Of a stretch of DNA of 64,000 nucleotides, positions 16,951 to 25,911 are shown one piece after another. The translations under genes and the position numbers were made by a program. Each line of letters begins with the position of its first letter. Position 1 is the first letter of the stretch. Source of the DNA: an uncultured Flavobacterium sp. (GTDB taxonomy: Bacteria; Bacteroidota; Bacteroidia; Flavobacteriales; Flavobacteriaceae); assembly GCF_951805225.1 (NCBI RefSeq), contig NZ_OX638201.1, forward strand, positions 3,162,001 to 3,226,000, read 5' to 3'. The notes beneath the pieces were generated by a model that did no database searches, had not been told where the DNA came from, and saw nothing but the letters and a program-made list of their open reading frames with translations.

Positions 16951-17175
16951 ATAGAAATTAGTTCAAGTTTTGTCTGCAGACTAAAACAATAATAAAAAAC
17001 TAGTTCTAATTAACAGTGTAAAAAACAGTAAGACCGGATTTATTCGGGAAGTATAAAAAAACGTCTTACAGTTCTACACCGTTGACTTCCCAAAAACCAA
17101 TTTGGTATTGCCAACCAAAAACTCTGGATCATCCCGGACAGCAATACCTATGTCTAATTTCTAAATTAAATCAAA
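16951..17175 (+). promoter_or_regulatory. Conserved leader/regulatory region of cassette B
   Basis: Direct repeats TTAGTTCA and CTAGTTCT flank a 21-base dyad at 16967-16987 (arms GTTTTG/TAAAAC). The interleaved segments are GTAAGAC 17028-17034, GGGAAGT 17046-17052, GTCTTAC 17063-17069 and ACTTCCC 17085-17091. A perfect GGTATTGC/GCAATACC hairpin follows at about 17104-17148. The order and spacing match cassette A. Confidence 0.62.
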
Positions 17176-17376
17176 ATGAAAAAATTCATACTATTTGTCG
17201 CTTTTGCTTCAATATTCACAATATTTTCTTGTACTCCTGACGAGTATGAGACACAACCAAAAAAGGAAACTGAAAAAGTTATTAATCATCAAAAACCAAC
17301 TTATGCAGATGGTCCTGGTGATGGTACCATTCCACCATCGAAACCACCAATCAAAACACCTGGTGGCGATGACTAA
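17176..17376 (+). CDS. Exported Pro/Gly/Asp-rich lipoprotein-like peptide, cassette B (66 aa)
   Basis: The signal is MKKFILFVAFASIFTIFSC (lipobox Cys19), followed by TPDEYETQPKKETEKV and a Pro/Gly/Asp tail containing YADGPGDGTIPP and ending TPGGDD. It is the counterpart of the 65-residue peptide of cassette A: same position behind the leader, similar length, conserved FSCT, DE and GPGD. The kinase starts 53 bases after its stop. The inferred role is a processed or anchored envelope ligand of the TPR kinase. Confidence 0.7.
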   Translation: MKKFILFVAFASIFTIFSCTPDEYETQPKKETEKVINHQKPTYADGPGDGTIPPSKPPIKTPGGDD

Positions 17377-17411
17377 ATAAATATTTTTGGTATCTAATTA
17401 ATTACTATTTT

Positions 17412-17451
17412 CGGGGAAAGTAAATTTATATGTTACGGTCCCCGTTTTTTT
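17412..17451 (+). terminator. Terminator-like hairpin containing the kinase start codon (B)
   Basis: CGGGGA (17412-17417) pairs with TCCCCG (17439-17444), with inner GTAA/TTAC, then T7 (17445-17451). The kinase ATG (17430) is in the loop. The structure is the same as at 6573-6611, while the loop sequence differs. Confidence 0.65.
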
Positions 17452-19139
17452 ATTTTATTATCTTTCTTTTTCTTTTTTCATGTAAAGAAAAAACGACGAT
17501 TAATACGAACACCGAAGCTATAGAAAAAGAGGCGCTTAGTTTACGAGATAAAGCAGCTGAAGATCAAGACAAACAAGACTTCAATATTGCTTTTAACGAA
17601 TATAATAAATCAAAGTTACTTTTTGAAAAATTAAAAGACAGTGCTAATATTGCATACATACTTATTCAAATGGCAGCCATTCAGCAAGTCAACGGAGACT
17701 ATTATGGCAGTAAGGAAACCGTAACTGAAGCATTACCTTATGTTAAAAAAAATAATGATTATACATCTGATATAAATAATACATTGGGCATTGCTGACAA
17801 AGAACTTTCACTTTACAACGATGCTATTCATTATTATAAAAAAGCAGCCAATGAGTTTAAAGACCCACTTAAAAAACAAATCTCTTTAAGTAATATTGCG
17901 CCAGTTTACATCCAACAAAAAAAATATGATCAGGCAATCACTCTCTTAGAATCTATTTTAAGCAACAAATTATTAAAAGAAAAAGGTCAAGAAGCTCGCG
18001 AAGCAAGACTCAAGGACAATTTGGGTTATGCTTATTTTAAGAAAGGAATGGATGAAAAAGGATTCCGCTTAATGAATGACGCACTTCAAACAAGAAATAA
18101 ATTCAAGGATACTTATGGAAGCATTGAAAGCTATCTGCACCTTGCAGATTATTACGCTAAAAAAGACATTCAAAAATCAGATGAGAATGCTCTTACGGCC
18201 TACAATATAGCCACGAAACTAAACAGTGTTGACGAAAGATTAGAAGCGTTGCAAATTTTAATCTCTAATAATCACAGTAACCAAACCGACAAATATGTAC
18301 AACGGTATTTTACCTTAAATGACAGTCTTATTAAAGTTAGAAATAATTTTAAAAACAAGTTTGCTAAAATAAAGTACGATTCTAAAAAAGAAAAAGACGA
18401 AAATGCAAAACTTCGTTTAGAAAAAGCCGAAAACGAATTATCGCTTCAAAAAGCCACATATCTAAGAATTGTATTTGTTATTATTTTTATCTTTTTAGTT
18501 ATTCTGATAGCGATTTTAATACGTTATTATAAAAACAAAAACAAAGCTATAGAATTTAAGACTTCGTACAATACAGAAGCTAGAATTGCTAAAAAAATCC
18601 ACGATGAATTAGCAAACGATGTATATCATGTGATCGCTTTTGCCGAATCTCAAACATTATCTCACGAAAACACAAAAGAGAATCTTCTTCAAAAATTAGA
18701 TGATATTTACGGACGTGTGCGAGGAATTTCAAAAGAAAATAACAAAATTGATACTGGTGTAAATTTCACTTCCACTATAAGAGAAATGCTTTCGACTTAC
18801 AATACCAGCGAAAGAAATATCATGATTACCAATCTGGATGATATTAACTGGGAAATTATCGATGACGTTAAAAAAGTCACTATTAGCCGAATTTTACAGG
18901 AATTAATGGTGAATATGAAGAAACACAGTATGGCAAAACTGGTTGTTATAAAATTTGAAAATGACCAAAAATCAATCTTAATAAACTATACTGACAACGG
19001 TAAAGGTTCCGAAAAAACAAAGATGCTAAAAAACGGTCTCAATAACATGGAAAGCCGAATTCAAGCCGTAAAAGGAACTATCGATTTTGAAACAGAACCT
19101 GATAAAGGCTTTAGAGCAAAAATATCCATTCCTAAATAA
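17430..19139 (+). CDS. TPR-containing membrane sensor histidine kinase, cassette B (569 aa)
   Basis: It has exactly the same length and order as the kinase at 6590: signal/lipobox (LFSC, about 19), TPR-like region, KNKFAKIKYDSKKEKDENA coil, membrane helix about 347-367, H-box IAKKIHDELANDVYHV with His391, N-box RILQELMVNMKKHSMA, G1 DNGKG and G2 GLNNMESRI. All catalytic motifs are intact. No response regulator follows; the next feature is a dispersed repeat and then the efflux operon on the other strand. It may phosphorylate the regulator at 8306 or an unlinked one (inference). Confidence 0.88.
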   Translation: MLRSPFFYFIIFLFLFSCKEKTTINTNTEAIEKEALSLRDKAAEDQDKQDFNIAFNEYNKSKLLFEKLKDSANIAYILIQMAAIQQVNGDYYGSKETVTEALPYVKKNNDYTSDINNTLGIADKELSLYNDAIHYYKKAANEFKDPLKKQISLSNIAPVYIQQKKYDQAITLLESILSNKLLKEKGQEAREARLKDNLGYAYFKKGMDEKGFRLMNDALQTRNKFKDTYGSIESYLHLADYYAKKDIQKSDENALTAYNIATKLNSVDERLEALQILISNNHSNQTDKYVQRYFTLNDSLIKVRNNFKNKFAKIKYDSKKEKDENAKLRLEKAENELSLQKATYLRIVFVIIFIFLVILIAILIRYYKNKNKAIEFKTSYNTEARIAKKIHDELANDVYHVIAFAESQTLSHENTKENLLQKLDDIYGRVRGISKENNKIDTGVNFTSTIREMLSTYNTSERNIMITNLDDINWEIIDDVKKVTISRILQELMVNMKKHSMAKLVVIKFENDQKSILINYTDNGKGSEKTKMLKNGLNNMESRIQAVKGTIDFETEPDKGFRAKISIPK

Positions 19140-19161
19140 CACAAATTATTAGTTGTTTTAT

Positions 19162-19252
19162 AAGGAGCTATTTCCTGCTATCCACTATATCTTTTCCTGC
19201 CTAAAGAAGGCAAGAAAAGGATACCGCTTCTATCAGGGCTAGGGCATCAATT
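19162..19252. repeat. Flavobacterium-type intergenic repeat (ggagctatttcctgctatcc)
   Basis: AGGAGCTATTTCCTGCTATCC, then AAAAGGATACCGCTTCTATC and AGGGCTAGGGC, with a short internal hairpin CTTTTCCTGCC/GGCAAGAAAAG. I recognise this as a common dispersed element in Flavobacterium genomes. Confidence 0.6.
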
Positions 19253-19304
19253 TCCATAAGAAAGTTTAATATTTATTACAGCTTTCTTTTAAACATAAAA
19301 AAAA

Positions 19305-19330
19305 CCTCCCAGAATTTTACTTCTGGAAGG
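19305..19330 (-). terminator. Terminator of the RND efflux operon
   Basis: CCTCCCAGAA and TTCTGGAAGG form a stem. On the minus strand a T-run follows (AAAAAAAA on the plus strand). It is located 34 bases after the outer-membrane factor gene. Confidence 0.75.
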
Positions 19331-19363
19331 CTCCCCTACTAATAACTAATTAAAATAGGCATT

Positions 19364-20815
19364 CTATTTCCAACCGCCGCCTAGGTCTCTGTAAACATGA
19401 ACCGCAGCATTCAGTTGTTCTTTTTTAGTATCTACTAATTCTAATTTCGCTTCTAATGCATCACGTTGTGTCATTAAAACTTCGAAATAATCAACTCTCG
19501 CTGACTTAAACAAATCATTAGAAACATCAATTGATGTGTTTAAAGCATCAACTTGTTGTGATTTAAGATCGTATCCTTTTTGTAAGTTTTCGATCTTAGA
19601 AAGTTGGTTTGAAACTTCTAAATAAGCGTTCAAAACCGTACGATCATAATTATATAATGCCTGAAGTTGTCTTGCATTTGCACTTGCAAATTCAGCTTTA
19701 ATTGCATTTCTGTTAATCAATGGCGCAGCTAAATCTCCTGCCAAAGAATACAAAATAGACTCCGGAAATGTAAACAAATAAGCCGGCTTAAATGCTTGTA
19801 CTCCAAACGCAGCCGAAATATCCAATGAAGGATAAAACTCTGCACGAGCTACTTTTACGTCTAATTTTGCTGCTACAAGCTCTAATTCTGCTTGTTTAAC
19901 ATCTGGACGATTTGCTAATAATTGAGACGGAATTCCAGAACTAACTGCTGCAGGCAATAAACTCAAGAAATTGGTGCTGCTTGTTCTTTTAATTTCCTGT
20001 GGATATCTACCCAACAAAAAGTTGATTTTATTCTCCGCTTCTTTTATTTGCTGACGAATATCAAACTCCATACTTTTTGAAGTCAAAACCTCTGCTTCAA
20101 ATTTCTTAACTCCAAGTTCTGTTGCTCTTGCAGCTTGCTTCTGAATTTTTACAATTTCTAAAGCATTTGACTGTAATTTGATCGTTTGATTTATAATATC
20201 CAATTGATTGTCCAAAGCCAATAATTCATAATAAGAATCAGCAACTTCAGCAATAAGATTTGTAATCACGAAATTTTTACCTTCAACTGTAGCTAAATAT
20301 CTGTTTAAAGCTGCTTTTTTAGAATTACGCAGTTTTTTCCAGATATCCACTTCCCAATTTGCATAAGCTGCAATTGTAAAATCACCAAGTGGATCAGGAG
20401 TTTCTACTCCCGGTTTGATCTCTGTTGTAGCATCACCCGCACCTTGGCTTGTATATCTACCAACTTTCTCGATTCCAGCTCCGGCGCGAACACCAACTGT
20501 TGGCAATAAAAGTCCTTTTTTAACTCGGATATCATTCTTTGCAATTTCAATTTCCTGCAAAGTGATGTTTAATTCCTGATTGTTTTTTAATGCAACATCA
20601 ATAAGGTCAACAAGGTTTTGATCTTTAAAATAATCTTTCCATTGCAATGCTGATGTGTTATTGTTTGCGTCCTGAGTTTGGGTAGTCTGACCAAATGATT
20701 CAGGAACTGGCGTGCTTGTAGTAGGCGCTGCCTCAGGCGCAGGGGCTTTACACCCTGCAACCGTAAGACATAAACCTAATGCAATACCATATTGATATGA
20801 TTTGAATTTATACAT
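19364..20815 (-). CDS. RND efflux outer-membrane factor (TolC/OprM/NodT family lipoprotein)
   Basis: I chose the ATG at 20815. A longer frame needs a TTG at 20827. The signal MYKFKSYQYGIALGLCLTVAGC ends in a lipobox Cys near residue 22. The body has the two repeated OEP halves: NQELNITLQEIEIAKNDIRVKKG...LLPTVG, then LLANRPDVKQAELELVAAKLDVKVARAEFYPSLDI, which is diagnostic. It forms the trimeric outer-membrane channel of the tripartite pump. Its start overlaps the pump gene's stop by 8 bases, so the two are translationally coupled. Confidence 0.92.
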   Translation of the reverse strand: MYKFKSYQYGIALGLCLTVAGCKAPAPEAAPTTSTPVPESFGQTTQTQDANNNTSALQWKDYFKDQNLVDLIDVALKNNQELNITLQEIEIAKNDIRVKKGLLLPTVGVRAGAGIEKVGRYTSQGAGDATTEIKPGVETPDPLGDFTIAAYANWEVDIWKKLRNSKKAALNRYLATVEGKNFVITNLIAEVADSYYELLALDNQLDIINQTIKLQSNALEIVKIQKQAARATELGVKKFEAEVLTSKSMEFDIRQQIKEAENKINFLLGRYPQEIKRTSSTNFLSLLPAAVSSGIPSQLLANRPDVKQAELELVAAKLDVKVARAEFYPSLDISAAFGVQAFKPAYLFTFPESILYSLAGDLAAPLINRNAIKAEFASANARQLQALYNYDRTVLNAYLEVSNQLSKIENLQKGYDLKSQQVDALNTSIDVSNDLFKSARVDYFEVLMTQRDALEAKLELVDTKKEQLNAAVHVYRDLGGGWK

Positions 20816-23800
20816 GATTGTTATCAATTTCTTCTGTTAATGGATTCTCTTCTTCATGTTTAACTAATTTGTGTCTTTCTGCAATTTTTCCAAAGATGTA
20901 ATACAATCCAGGAATCACAAATACACCACAAATAGTTCCGATAAGCATACCTCCGGCAGCGGCAGTACCAATGGTTCTGTTACCAATTTTACCCGGACCA
21001 GTAGCAAAAGCAAGTGGCAATAATCCGGCAATAAAAGCAAATGAAGTCATCAAAATTGGACGGAACCTCGCTTTCGCTCCTTCCATTGCTGCTTCAAGAA
21101 CTGTTTTGCCTGCAGCATGTCGCTGTATCGCAAACTCTACAATCAACACGGCATTTTTACCAAGTAAACCAATAAGCATTACCATGGCAACCTGAGCATA
21201 AATGTTGTTTTCTAATCCTGTTAATTTCAATAATAAGAAAGCTCCAAAAATACCCGCTGGTAAAGAAAGAATTACAGAAAGTGGTAAAATAAAACTTTCG
21301 TATTGAGCTGCTAATACCAAGTAAACAAATCCTAAACAGATTAAGAATACCCAAATAGCCTGATTACCCTGAGCAACCTCATCGGCAGAAATACCTGCCC
21401 AGTCAATATCATAACCTCTAGGTAATTTTTTAGCCGCAACTTCCTGAATTACTTTAATCGCAGTACCAGAACTATAACCTGGTGCCGCAGAACCACTAAT
21501 TTGTGTAGAAGTGTACATGTTATGTCTTGTAATCTCAGAAAGTCCGTAAACTTTTTCTAATCTCATAAAAGCAGAAAAAGGAACCATTTCATCACGATTA
21601 TTTTTTACATACAACTTCAAAATATCGTCTGGCTGAGCACGGTATTCCGGAGAAGCCTGAACGATTACTTTATAGTTGATTCCGTATTTAATGAAACTAA
21701 TTTCGTAGTTACTACCCACAAGAGTTGACAAAGTATTCATGGCGTTTTCGATAGAAACTCCTTTTTGCTGCGCCATATCGTTGTCTACTTTCATCATGTA
21801 TTGAGGGAAACTAGAACTATAAAAACTGAACACGTTAGTTAATTCCGGATGAGTATTTAACTCCTTAACGAAATCATTATTTACCTGCTCCATTTTTTTG
21901 TAATCATTAGAACCTGTTTTATCTAACAAACGAAGCTCAAATCCTCCGGCAGCACCATATCCTGGTACAGCAGGCGGTTGAAAAAATTCGATATTAGCAC
22001 CTGCAATGTCTTTAGATTTTTCTTCCATTTCGGCCATAATCTCAAGAACAGAATGCTTTCTGTCACTCCAGTCTTTAAGATTCACCAAACAAGTTCCTGA
22101 GTTTGAACCTGTACCTTCAGATAGAATTTCGTAACCTGCTAATGAAGAAACTGATTTTACTCCATCAATTTTTTCAGCAATTTTCTGAAGTCTTTCAGCA
22201 ATATTATTTGTTCTTTCTAATGATGAACCCGGTGGCGTTTGAATAACTGCATAAAACATCCCCTGATCCTCATTCGGGATAAATCCAGAAGGAACAGTAC
22301 TACTAATCATCCATGTTCCGGCGCAAAATCCAAGAAGTGCAATAATCGTAATCGCTCTTCTGTTTACAATTTTACCTAATAGATTTTGGTATTTACCTTG
22401 TGCTAAATTGAATTTATTATTGAATCCGTCTATGAATATATTTACCGGAGTTTTCTTTTTAACCTCACCGTGATTATTTTTTAACATCATCGCACAAAGT
22501 GCCGGTGTCAAAGTCAAAGCCACAACTCCAGAAAGGATAATTGCCGTTGCCATAGTTACAGAGAACTGTCTGTAAAATACCCCAACCGGACCAGACATAA
22601 ATGCAACAGGAATAAATACCGCAGCCATCAAGAATGTAATCGCTATAATCGCTCCTGCAATTTCATGCATCGCTTTTTTAGTTGCTTTAAGTGGCGAAAG
22701 ATGCTCTTCCTCCATCTTGGCGTGAACAGCTTCAATTACAACAATCGCATCATCGACGACGACTCCAATCGCTAGAACTAAAGCAAATAATGTAATTAAG
22801 TTCAATGAAATATCAAAGAATGTCATGAACACAAACGTACCGATCAAAGATACAGGAACCGCAATTGCTGGAATAACCGTAGAACGCCAGTCTCCTAAGA
22901 AAAGGAAAACTACTATACCTACCAGAATAAAAGCTTCTACAAGAGTGTGAATTACTTTTTCGATAGAAGCATCAAGGAATTTAGAAACGTCATACGAAAT
23001 TTCATAATCCATTCCTTTAGGGAATCTTTGCTTGATTTTTTCTAATTTAGCTTTTACCTCTTCAATAACCTGATTGGCATTACTACCAAACGATTGTTTC
23101 AATACAATAGCGGCAGATGGTCTACCGTTTAAGTTCGAATAAATATCGTACATCGAACTTCCAAATTCTACTTTCGCAACATCTTTCAAACGTAAAAGTT
23201 CCCCGTTAGCATTTGATTTTACAACAATGTTCTCGTATTGTTCTTTTGTTGTAAAACGTCCTGAATATTTTAATACATATTCAAAAGCCTGAGAACGTTT
23301 ACCTGAACTTTCTCCTGTTTTACCAGGCGAAGCCTCTAAACTCTGACTTGATAATGCTTCCATTATCTCATCAGCAGAAATTTTATAAGCCAACATACGA
23401 TCTGGTTTCAACCAAATACGCATTGCATATTCACGTGTTCCTAAGATATCTCCAGAACCAATACCATTAACCCTTTTCAATTCAGAAAGTACGTTGATAT
23501 CAGCATAGTTATACAAGAACTTCATGTCGGTATTTTTGTCTGTACTGTAAAGATTCACGTACATCAACATACTCGGCACTTCTCGTGTAATTTTAATACC
23601 CTCTCTAATAACTAATGGAGGTAATTTATTAGTAACCGAAGCTACACGGTTTTGAACGTTGATCGCAGCCTGATTAGGATCTGTTCCTAAGTTAAAAACA
23701 ACTTTTATAGTAGCTTCACCATCATTTCCCGCATCAGAAGCCATATATTTCATTCCAGGAACACCATTTAAGGCTCTCTCCAAAGGAATAACAACCGCTT

Positions 23801-23975
23801 TGATCATTAATTCACCGTTAGATCCTGGATAATCTGCGGTAACATTCACCATTGGTGGTGAGATTGTAGGGAACTGAGTAATAGGTAAATTTAATACCGA
23901 CAATACCCCTAAAAAGACAATTACAAGCGATATTACTATCGACAATACAGGTCTTTGAATAAATTTATTAAACAT
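20808..23975 (-). CDS. RND multidrug efflux transporter, HAE1 family (AcrB-like)
   Basis: The 1055-residue length is typical. It has an N-terminal helix FIQRPVLSIVISLVIVFLGV, large periplasmic loops, and the TM4 proton-relay stretch VLAIGVVVDDAIVVIEAV with adjacent Asp residues. The second half is duplicated (LVLAAQYESFILPLSVILSLP, GLLGKNAVLIVEFA with the TM10 Lys, then SFAFIAGLLPLAFATGPG). It expels hydrophobic or amphiphilic compounds by proton antiport. It is the middle gene of the operon adaptor-pump-channel, with a 33-base gap from the adaptor gene. Confidence 0.95.
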   Translation of the reverse strand: MFNKFIQRPVLSIVISLVIVFLGVLSVLNLPITQFPTISPPMVNVTADYPGSNGELMIKAVVIPLERALNGVPGMKYMASDAGNDGEATIKVVFNLGTDPNQAAINVQNRVASVTNKLPPLVIREGIKITREVPSMLMYVNLYSTDKNTDMKFLYNYADINVLSELKRVNGIGSGDILGTREYAMRIWLKPDRMLAYKISADEIMEALSSQSLEASPGKTGESSGKRSQAFEYVLKYSGRFTTKEQYENIVVKSNANGELLRLKDVAKVEFGSSMYDIYSNLNGRPSAAIVLKQSFGSNANQVIEEVKAKLEKIKQRFPKGMDYEISYDVSKFLDASIEKVIHTLVEAFILVGIVVFLFLGDWRSTVIPAIAVPVSLIGTFVFMTFFDISLNLITLFALVLAIGVVVDDAIVVIEAVHAKMEEEHLSPLKATKKAMHEIAGAIIAITFLMAAVFIPVAFMSGPVGVFYRQFSVTMATAIILSGVVALTLTPALCAMMLKNNHGEVKKKTPVNIFIDGFNNKFNLAQGKYQNLLGKIVNRRAITIIALLGFCAGTWMISSTVPSGFIPNEDQGMFYAVIQTPPGSSLERTNNIAERLQKIAEKIDGVKSVSSLAGYEILSEGTGSNSGTCLVNLKDWSDRKHSVLEIMAEMEEKSKDIAGANIEFFQPPAVPGYGAAGGFELRLLDKTGSNDYKKMEQVNNDFVKELNTHPELTNVFSFYSSSFPQYMMKVDNDMAQQKGVSIENAMNTLSTLVGSNYEISFIKYGINYKVIVQASPEYRAQPDDILKLYVKNNRDEMVPFSAFMRLEKVYGLSEITRHNMYTSTQISGSAAPGYSSGTAIKVIQEVAAKKLPRGYDIDWAGISADEVAQGNQAIWVFLICLGFVYLVLAAQYESFILPLSVILSLPAGIFGAFLLLKLTGLENNIYAQVAMVMLIGLLGKNAVLIVEFAIQRHAAGKTVLEAAMEGAKARFRPILMTSFAFIAGLLPLAFATGPGKIGNRTIGTAAAGGMLIGTICGVFVIPGLYYIFGKIAERHKLVKHEEENPLTEEIDNNHV

Positions 23976-24008
23976 TTTATATTTTTTTAATGATTAAACC
24001 AGTTAAAT

Positions 24009-25091
24009 CTATTCTGCTTTTGTACGCAAATGATTCATTACCTCTTTTGGAGATTGGAATTCATATTTAATTTTGTCGTTCTCTCTTACTTTCTGAACTC
24101 CTTCAAGTAAAATTTTATCATCTGGAGTAACTCCGCTTTTAACTACATACAAATCAGGGATTTCGCCTGTAATTGTAATTTCTCTCGAATTTACTTTGTT
24201 GTTTTTATCGATAACAAAAAGATACTTTTTATCCTGAATTTCATAAGTTGCTTTTTGCGGAATTATGATCGCATTTTTAAGAGGAACTAACATTTTAACT
24301 TGTCCAGTTTCTCCGTTTCTAAGCAATTTTCCTGAATTAGGGAATCTTGCTCTAAAAGCAATGTTTCCTGTTTCATTGTTAAATTCACTTTCGATAAGTT
24401 CTACTTTTCCTTGTTCTTTAAAAGTATCACCATTAGCCAAAACCAAGCTTACTTTATTATCAGCACGGTCTTTTACATCTGTTTGATACTGAATATATTC
24501 TGGCTCTGAAACATTAAAATAAGCAAACATTTGACTGTTGTCTGAAAGACTTGTCATTAATTCGCCTTCGTCAATAAGACTTCCTAATTTTAATGGAATA
24601 CGATCGATAGTTCCGTCAAACGGAGCTCTGATTTCTGTAAATGATAAGTGAAGTTTTGCTAATGCAACCTCAGCTTTTGCTGATTGTAATTTTGCCTGAG
24701 CAACACTTAATTCGTTTTTAGAAACGATATTTTTATCTGCCAGTAATTTTGAATTTTGCAATTCAATTTCTACTGATCTCTGTTCAGCCTGTGCTTTAAG
24801 CAATTCAGCCTGATACATATTTGGCATAATTTTAAACAACAGTTGTCCTTTTTTTACAAACTGTCCTTCATCAACATAAATGTTTTGTAGAAATCCTTTT
24901 TCCTGAGCACGGATTTCAATGTTACGTACAGATTTAATCTGAGAAACATATTCTTTTACAAATGAAGTATCAATTAGTACCGGATTTGTTGCGGTAAATT
25001 TTTCCACTTCTTCTTTTTCTTCTTTTTTAGTTGTACAACTAGTAAGGCACACTAGGCCAATTAAGCCTGTGAACAAGATAATTCTTTTCAT
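24009..25091 (-). CDS. RND efflux periplasmic adaptor (AcrA/MexA family lipoprotein)
   Basis: The lipoprotein signal MKRIILFTGLIGLVCLTSC (Cys19) is followed by an acidic linker. The biotinyl-lipoyl half motif IEIRAQEKGFLQNIYVDEGQ is followed by a coiled-coil hairpin (about 105-150) and the second half LSFTEIRAPFDGTIDRIPLKLGSLI. A beta-barrel and membrane-proximal domain complete the 360 residues. It is the first gene of the operon. No TetR-type repressor is adjacent. Confidence 0.93.
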   Translation of the reverse strand: MKRIILFTGLIGLVCLTSCTTKKEEKEEVEKFTATNPVLIDTSFVKEYVSQIKSVRNIEIRAQEKGFLQNIYVDEGQFVKKGQLLFKIMPNMYQAELLKAQAEQRSVEIELQNSKLLADKNIVSKNELSVAQAKLQSAKAEVALAKLHLSFTEIRAPFDGTIDRIPLKLGSLIDEGELMTSLSDNSQMFAYFNVSEPEYIQYQTDVKDRADNKVSLVLANGDTFKEQGKVELIESEFNNETGNIAFRARFPNSGKLLRNGETGQVKMLVPLKNAIIIPQKATYEIQDKKYLFVIDKNNKVNSREITITGEIPDLYVVKSGVTPDDKILLEGVQKVRENDKIKYEFQSPKEVMNHLRTKAE

Positions 25092-25268
25092 GATTTAGTT
25101 TGGAAATTAAGCGATTGAATGCTTGGAATACAGTGATTCCTTTAGATGAAAAAATGCATCAGCTAACCTTAGTTATAACTAAACTTTCATATAAGAAGAA
25201 GTAATAAAAAAATATACATCAACAAGATATGCAGATCACAACTTAGGCAACCGATGTATACTGTTGAA

Positions 25269-25652
25269 TCAAATTCTTAAAACCTGTTGGGTAATGTAAA
25301 TAGGATTTGAGTTGCCACAGAATGGCACGAAGAATTTAAAACGATTGTAATTATTTACAATAGTCTGACTTGAAAAGGAAAGATACCATTTGTCAAGTAA
25401 ACTGTAGTTTGTTGCAAAAAATTTATTCGTAAGTCCATCTTTAAGATCGCCGCTTCCAAGATATTCCTCTTCAAGATCTACATCTGCATCTTCGATTATT
25501 GAAGATCCCTGATCCTGATTTGTGAATTTTACTCGGTGCTTTTTCTCAAGAGTATGTTGATGAAAGTTTTGAGGAGTACCAGCATTAAGATATTGCCCTC
25601 CGCCGAACAGAAGCATATTCATGAATACTAAAAATACTATTAACTTTCTCAT
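25269..25652 (-). CDS. Hypothetical small exported protein upstream of the efflux operon
   Basis: I chose the ATG at 25652: a basic start followed by a hydrophobic signal (MRKLIVFLVFMNMLLFGGGQ). A longer frame would need a TTG at 25685. The mature part is short and polar (HQHTLEKKHRVKF, DADVDLEEEYLGSGD). It ends KFFVPFCGNSNPIYITQQVL. No named domain was found. It lies 177 bases before the adaptor gene, in the same direction. Possibly related to envelope stress, but that is a guess. Confidence 0.55.
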   Translation of the reverse strand: MRKLIVFLVFMNMLLFGGGQYLNAGTPQNFHQHTLEKKHRVKFTNQDQGSSIIEDADVDLEEEYLGSGDLKDGLTNKFFATNYSLLDKWYLSFSSQTIVNNYNRFKFFVPFCGNSNPIYITQQVLRI

Positions 25653-25911
25653 TTGGGTGCGAAAGTAATGAAAGAATCGAAACAAAAAAAGATTTTTTGA
25701 TAAGCTTTAACATTTAAAAAACACGAAAACGTTTTAATTGTTTTTTTTAGCATCAATTTTATTAAAATGTTATTTTTTCATGCAGAAAAATCATAAAAAA
25801 ACACTTACAAATCAGAATCGTTTTACAGCAAGACTTTAAATAGAGTAAAAACTATTAAAATCGCAATTAATTGATATCGTATATCTTATTCAATAAATTT
25901 CAATCTTATTA

